From positions 2,418,001 to 2,482,000 of the forward strand of contig OZ245892.1 in assembly GCA_965229605.1 (NCBI GenBank): DNA of 64,000 nucleotides, written 5' to 3'. Source of the DNA: G965229605 sp965229605. GTDB taxonomy: Bacteria; Pseudomonadota; Alphaproteobacteria; CBDDJK01. Of the stretch, positions 60,430-64,000 are shown in pieces. Numbering within the stretch: the stretch's first letter is position 1; each line of letters starts with the position of its first letter. The translations under genes and the position numbers were made by a program. The notes under the pieces are model-generated. The model worked only from the letters and a program-made list of their open reading frames with translations. It was not told the origin of the DNA and ran no database searches.

Positions 60430-62130
60430 TTATCCAATGATTTTCACATGATCATTCGGCGGAACAGAAACCACTTTTTGGCTTTGAATATAGCTGGATA
60501 AAAGATCGTAAACCGCTGGCCCTTCGACCCCCTGATTGACGCTGGCCCAGCCAGCAACCATATAGCTGCGCGCCGGATCAATCGGTTCTTCGCTTGGCGT
60601 TTCTCTGGTTGGAAGCAGGGTCATTTCTGAAATCCGGTTGCCCGCCTTTTCAGCCGGATTGATGGCAAAGCCAAGCCCGCCAACCCGCACCATATCGCCG
60701 CCTTGCTGATAATAGGGGTCGGGGTTGAAAAGATTATCGGCGACATCTTCAAGTATCGCTTTCAGATCGGAACCGGTCATTGGCACCCGATAGACATCTG
60801 GATAGGTAATCGCGGTCATATTATAGACATCTTCCCGGGTGATCGGCTGGCCGGGCAGCAGGCTTGCGCCCCAGCGGAAGCCGGGTGACAGAGCGATTTC
60901 AGCATCGCGTTCAGTGATCAGAGCCTGACAAATCAGGTCATCAAAGGTGCCGTTAAAGTTGCCGCGCCGGTAAAGCAGGTTTTCGGTTGTGCCAAGCACT
61001 TCGGCAAGATAATCCGCATAGGGCGCACGGATTGCAGAGACCAGCTGTTGCATATCCGGGTCCGGGGTCACCATATCGGAAAAGACGGGAAGCAGCCGAT
61101 AGCGATAATCGCGCACCCCGTCAGGGCCGATATCCAGATCAATGCGCGACAGAAACTTGCCATGGCTGCCTGATCCGACCAGCAGGGTTTTGCCGACAGT
61201 CAGAATTTCGGGCAAGGCATCATGGGTATGGCCGGTCAGAATAACATCAATGCCCTCCACCCGGCTGGCGAGTTTGCGGTCCACGTCAAAGCCGTTATGC
61301 GATAAAAACACAATCAGTCCGGCTCCGTTGGCGCGGGCATTTTCAACATGAGTCCGCACCTGCGCTTCACGAATGCCAAAGGACCAGTCCATCATCATAT
61401 AGCGGGGATTGGCAACCGGGGTATAGGGAAAGGCCTGACCAATGACCGCAATTTTCACCCCGCCGCGTTCAAACCAGGCGGTGGAATCAAAGACTGGCTC
61501 TTCCCATTCGGTATCAACGATATTTCCAGCCAGAAAAGGAAAATCCAGCTGGCTGACCAGGTCCTGCACCCGTTCCTGACCCAGGGTAAACTCCCAGTGT
61601 CCGGTCATGGCTTCCAGCCCCAGCTGGTTCATCACCTGCACCATATCAGCACCATTGGTCCGCAAGGTGGTATAGGACCCCTGCCAGGTATCGCCGCCAT
61701 CCAGCAGCAAACATTTATCGGGCCGGGTGGCACGAATGGAATTGATCAGGGTGGCCAACCGGTCAATCCCGCCGATTTTTCCATAATCATTGGCAAGACT
61801 GGTAAAGTCTATCGGCGACAAGGCGTGCATAAGCGCACTGCCCTTTTGCAAATCATAATGATCAAGATAGGTCTGTCCGGTGATATGCGGGGGCAATCCG
61901 GCGGCTTCGCCAACCCCGAGATTGACCGACGGTTCGCGAAAATAAAGCGGGCGCAACTGCGCATGGATATCGGTCAAATGTAAAAGCGTGACCTGGCCGA
62001 TGTCCTCAAAGGCCAGCAGGTCTTCTTGTGTCAGGGTTTGCCGGGCAAGCGCGCGAGTCGGCGAGATTGCGGTTCCCCCCGCCATCAATGCAGCAAGAGC
62101 CACCGAAAAATCACGCCGCGTTACCAACAT
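60430..62130 (-). CDS. soxB: Thiosulfohydrolase SoxB
   Basis: 566 residues of the 5'-nucleotidase superfamily with dinuclear manganese site. A Tat-type start (VTRRDFSVALAALMAGG) precedes LLHLTDIHAQLRP, LLLDGGDTWQGS, MTGHWEFTLG, FLSHNGFDVD and ILTGHTHDALPE, the metal-binding blocks. SoxB hydrolyses sulfate from SoxY-thiosulfonate. In canonical sox clusters soxA and soxX would neighbour it, but here soxZ lies directly upstream. Confidence 0.94.
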   Translation of the reverse strand: MLVTRRDFSVALAALMAGGTAISPTRALARQTLTQEDLLAFEDIGQVTLLHLTDIHAQLRPLYFREPSVNLGVGEAAGLPPHITGQTYLDHYDLQKGSALMHALSPIDFTSLANDYGKIGGIDRLATLINSIRATRPDKCLLLDGGDTWQGSYTTLRTNGADMVQVMNQLGLEAMTGHWEFTLGQERVQDLVSQLDFPFLAGNIVDTEWEEPVFDSTAWFERGGVKIAVIGQAFPYTPVANPRYMMMDWSFGIREAQVRTHVENARANGAGLIVFLSHNGFDVDRKLASRVEGIDVILTGHTHDALPEILTVGKTLLVGSGSHGKFLSRIDLDIGPDGVRDYRYRLLPVFSDMVTPDPDMQQLVSAIRAPYADYLAEVLGTTENLLYRRGNFNGTFDDLICQALITERDAEIALSPGFRWGASLLPGQPITREDVYNMTAITYPDVYRVPMTGSDLKAILEDVADNLFNPDPYYQQGGDMVRVGGLGFAINPAEKAGNRISEMTLLPTRETPSEEPIDPARSYMVAGWASVNQGVEGPAVYDLLSSYIQSQKVVSVPPNDHVKIIG

Positions 62131-62216
62131 CCACTTACTTTATTTTCACCAAACGAATACGCGATCTGATCTTGCTGTTTTTTCCGACTTATTTTCAAGC
62201 CAGCCAAGCCAAACAG

Positions 62217-62543
62217 TCAAGCAACCTTCACTTTAGAGGTCTTGGTGTAAATATCCCCATTATCATCGTGCCACTCAAAGGCAAGCTCGCTATCTTCGTC
62301 AATTCTCAGCATAAAACTGATATAGGGATTGGACGAAACTGCAGGCTCCAGGTCCATGGAAAAAGCATCCTCTCCATTCACCTTGCAGGTGAATTTATTG
62401 ATAATCTGCCGGGGAACCAGCCCGCCATCTTCGGCTTGCCGGTGACCAGACTCCATCGGGTGCGACAATAAAGACTTCACCTGAATAATATCGCCACTGG
62501 CAACCTTCTTCGGGACTTTCACACGGGGTTTTGATCGCGCCAT
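62217..62543 (-). CDS. soxZ: Sulfur-carrier complex subunit SoxZ
   Basis: 108 residues, no signal peptide. KSLLSHPMESGHRQAE is the signature segment of SoxZ, followed by FTCKVNGEDAFSMDLEPAVSSNPYISFML. It forms the heterodimer with SoxY and is carried to the periplasm by SoxY's Tat signal. ATG follows AGGAGA. Confidence 0.93.
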   Translation of the reverse strand: MARSKPRVKVPKKVASGDIIQVKSLLSHPMESGHRQAEDGGLVPRQIINKFTCKVNGEDAFSMDLEPAVSSNPYISFMLRIDEDSELAFEWHDDNGDIYTKTSKVKVA

Positions 62544-62591
62544 TTGATCTCTCCTGATAAATTTAAAGAAACAGACAGGGCTAGATAAGGA

Positions 62592-63044
62592 CTAGCCGCC
62601 ACAGCCGCCAATCGTAACCTTGACTGTCGCCCGGCTCATCGTAACCGAGCCATCACTCATTTTCGCCGCCGCCACCACATTCTGGGTCTGGGACAAGCGA
62701 ATACGCGTCGATGCCGACGCCTCTCCGCTCAAGGACGAAAAATGAAAGGCACCAACCCCCGGATTAGGATTGCCATCCGCCAAAATAACAACCGAGCGCA
62801 CATGATCCTCCGCACTCATCGGGCTGTCCACATAAATATCTATCGGAACCGTATTGCCGTTCTCTGCAATCTCCGGCAGGGTGAGCTCCAGGCGTCCATC
62901 CTCAACCGGCTGCGCCCCTTGAAGGAAGTCGGCCAAAGCCGCCTCCATGCGCTCAACGCTTGCTTGTGTCGGACCCGCCCCTAAAAGCGTAGCCGCCCCC
63001 GCCCCGCAGAGCATAACCGTAAATTCACGCCGAGACAAACTCAT
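62592..63044 (-). CDS. soxY: Sulfur-carrier protein SoxY
   Basis: 150 residues. Tat signal SRREFTVMLCGAGAATLLG at the start and the C-terminal swinging-arm GGCGG, whose Cys carries the thiosulfate-derived sulfur. IDIYVDSPMSAEDHVRSVVIL resembles the family. It is the first gene of the leftward sox operon, with ATG after GGAGGGAG. Confidence 0.94.
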   Translation of the reverse strand: MSLSRREFTVMLCGAGAATLLGAGPTQASVERMEAALADFLQGAQPVEDGRLELTLPEIAENGNTVPIDIYVDSPMSAEDHVRSVVILADGNPNPGVGAFHFSSLSGEASASTRIRLSQTQNVVAAAKMSDGSVTMSRATVKVTIGGCGG

Positions 63045-63266
63045 GATTCCTCCCTCCTTTCATGTTAAAGACTAAAGGCTTCTATGGTCTAGATTGTTTA
63101 ACATTCAAAAAAGCGAATGTCAAATTGATGAAGATAGAAATTGATATCTGTCGAAAGTCATTTTCTTTACGGAGAATCGCGCCTATATAGAGCCTATGGT
63201 TCTATGATACTGCGGGTTTTAAATATAGAAACCGGATCAAACAGATGAAAGCGGCGAGAGGGCTCC
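63045..63266. promoter_or_regulatory. Divergent promoter region between soxY and dnaN
   Basis: 222 nt that must hold both the sox and dnaN promoters. It is A+T-richer than the flanks. No gene, DnaA-box cluster or obvious inverted repeat was found. Confidence 0.5.
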
Positions 63267-64000
63267 ATGGAATTTATTGTTGAAAAATCGGCATTTGCGA
63301 AGGTTTTGAGCCATGTTCAGAGTGTAGCAGAGCGGCGCAATACTTCACTTATTTTGACGAATATTCTTATTCAGGCGGAGGGGGATCGCCTTCGTTTGAC
63401 GGCGACGGATATGGAGCTGGAGATTGTGGAGGAAGCGGCGGCAGAGGTCACCACGGATGGGGTGGCGACGGTCCCTGCGGTTTTGGTTCATGATTATGTT
63501 GGGAAGATAGCTGACGGGGCCCAGATCAAGGTTGAGCTTGATTCTGGCGGAGAGAACGTCACCTTGAAGTGTGGCAAGTCGGTTTGTCAGTTGCCAACCA
63601 TGCCGGTTGACGAGTTTCCTTTGATGGATGATGACACGTTCAGCCATCAGTTCAGCTTGGAGCCGGAGGTTTTGCTTTCGTTGTTTGACCGGGCAAAATT
63701 TGCGATTTCGACGGAGGAAACCCGCTTTTATCTGAACGGCATTTATTTTCATGTGACCGAGGATGACAGCCCGGTCTTGCGTGCTGTTGCGACGGATGGC
63801 CACCGCATGGCCCGTCTGGAGCATCAAATGCCCGATGGAGCTTCTGGCATGCCGGGGATTATCATTCCGCGCAAGGCTATTCTGGAGCTGGTGCGGCTGG
63901 TGGATGGAAACGGCAAGGAAGTCAATATCTCGCTCAATGAGACCAAGATAAAATTTGAACTGGATGATATCGTCCTGACCTCCAAATTGATTCACGGGCG
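63267..64000 (+). CDS. dnaN: DNA polymerase III beta subunit (sliding clamp), 5' part
   Basis: 244 codons visible; the gene continues beyond the window (usual length about 370). MEFIVEKSAFAKVLSHVQSV, then VAERRNTSLILTNILIQAE is the family N-terminus, with LTATDMELEI and YLNGIYFHV, ATDGHRMAR further on. It forms the ring that tethers replicative polymerase to DNA. dnaA is not upstream here; soxY is the divergent neighbour instead. Confidence 0.97.
   Translation, partial: MEFIVEKSAFAKVLSHVQSVAERRNTSLILTNILIQAEGDRLRLTATDMELEIVEEAAAEVTTDGVATVPAVLVHDYVGKIADGAQIKVELDSGGENVTLKCGKSVCQLPTMPVDEFPLMDDDTFSHQFSLEPEVLLSLFDRAKFAISTEETRFYLNGIYFHVTEDDSPVLRAVATDGHRMARLEHQMPDGASGMPGIIIPRKAILELVRLVDGNGKEVNISLNETKIKFELDDIVLTSKLIHG

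Noticed and set aside
61348..61983. Long open frame opposite soxB
   Set aside because: It mirrors the codon bias of soxB, has no ribosome site and no recognisable protein motif.

Overview
This window looks like a near-origin segment of the chromosome of a marine alphaproteobacterium. The core block cca/NUDIX - ubiB - mnmE - mnmG - rsmG - parA - parB is a classic alphaproteobacterial arrangement, and a dnaN start lies at the right edge. The accessory content is typical of surface-ocean lineages of the SAR116/Rhodospirillales kind: a TAXI-TRAP transporter, a taurine-type ABC transporter, a DMSP-lyase-family cupin, thiosulfate oxidation genes and a SelO. The lineage is an inference; no rRNA gene is present.

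Layout. 0-8.7 kb: the tail of an MscS channel, then a leftward operon NUDIX - cca - three TPR/glycosyltransferase-like genes. The middle gene of the three is an in-frame tandem fusion of two paralogues, joined at a run of nine G. 8.8-16.4 kb: rightward ubiB-mnmE-mnmG-rsmG-parA-parB with two parS-like palindromes (one between mnmE and mnmG, one inside rsmG), ending in tRNA-Ser(CGA). 16.4-20.4 kb: a repeat-bordered segment downstream of the tRNA carrying a TAXI-TRAP system and a small membrane protein. 20.4-25.8 kb: a FAD amine oxidoreductase divergent from a TauABC-like operon whose permease has a very long N-terminal extension. 25.8-35 kb: a patchwork of redoxin, MFS, DUF4268, DUF3293, ADP-ribosylglycohydrolase, a GT29 (sialyltransferase)-like protein, a DMSP-lyase-like cupin, SelO and two uncharacterised proteins.

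35-42.6 kb: a secreted deiminase-like protein, a 63-bp direct repeat around an LTxxQ-type periplasmic protein, a decayed DMT transporter, an AAA ATPase/subtilase pair resembling the IetAS plasmid-exclusion/defence system, and a DUF1826/Rrf2 divergent pair followed by a chimeric DUF1826-ZnuA gene remnant. 42.6-48.3 kb: a tightly packed operon of fused HyuA-HyuB, a HisC-like aminotransferase and an Asp/Glu-racemase-family enzyme. 48.3-51.4 kb: a Znu-type metal ABC transporter operon read leftward, headed by a clear cobalamin riboswitch and a small coupled membrane ORF. This suggests cobalt rather than zinc as the substrate.

51.4-58.4 kb: rhodanese, GNAT, acyl-CoA-ligase-like, dehalogenase-fold hydrolase, ChrA, two small conserved proteins and DinB. 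58.4-63.0 kb: leftward soxYZBCD without soxX or soxA. 63.3 kb to the end: the first two thirds of dnaN.
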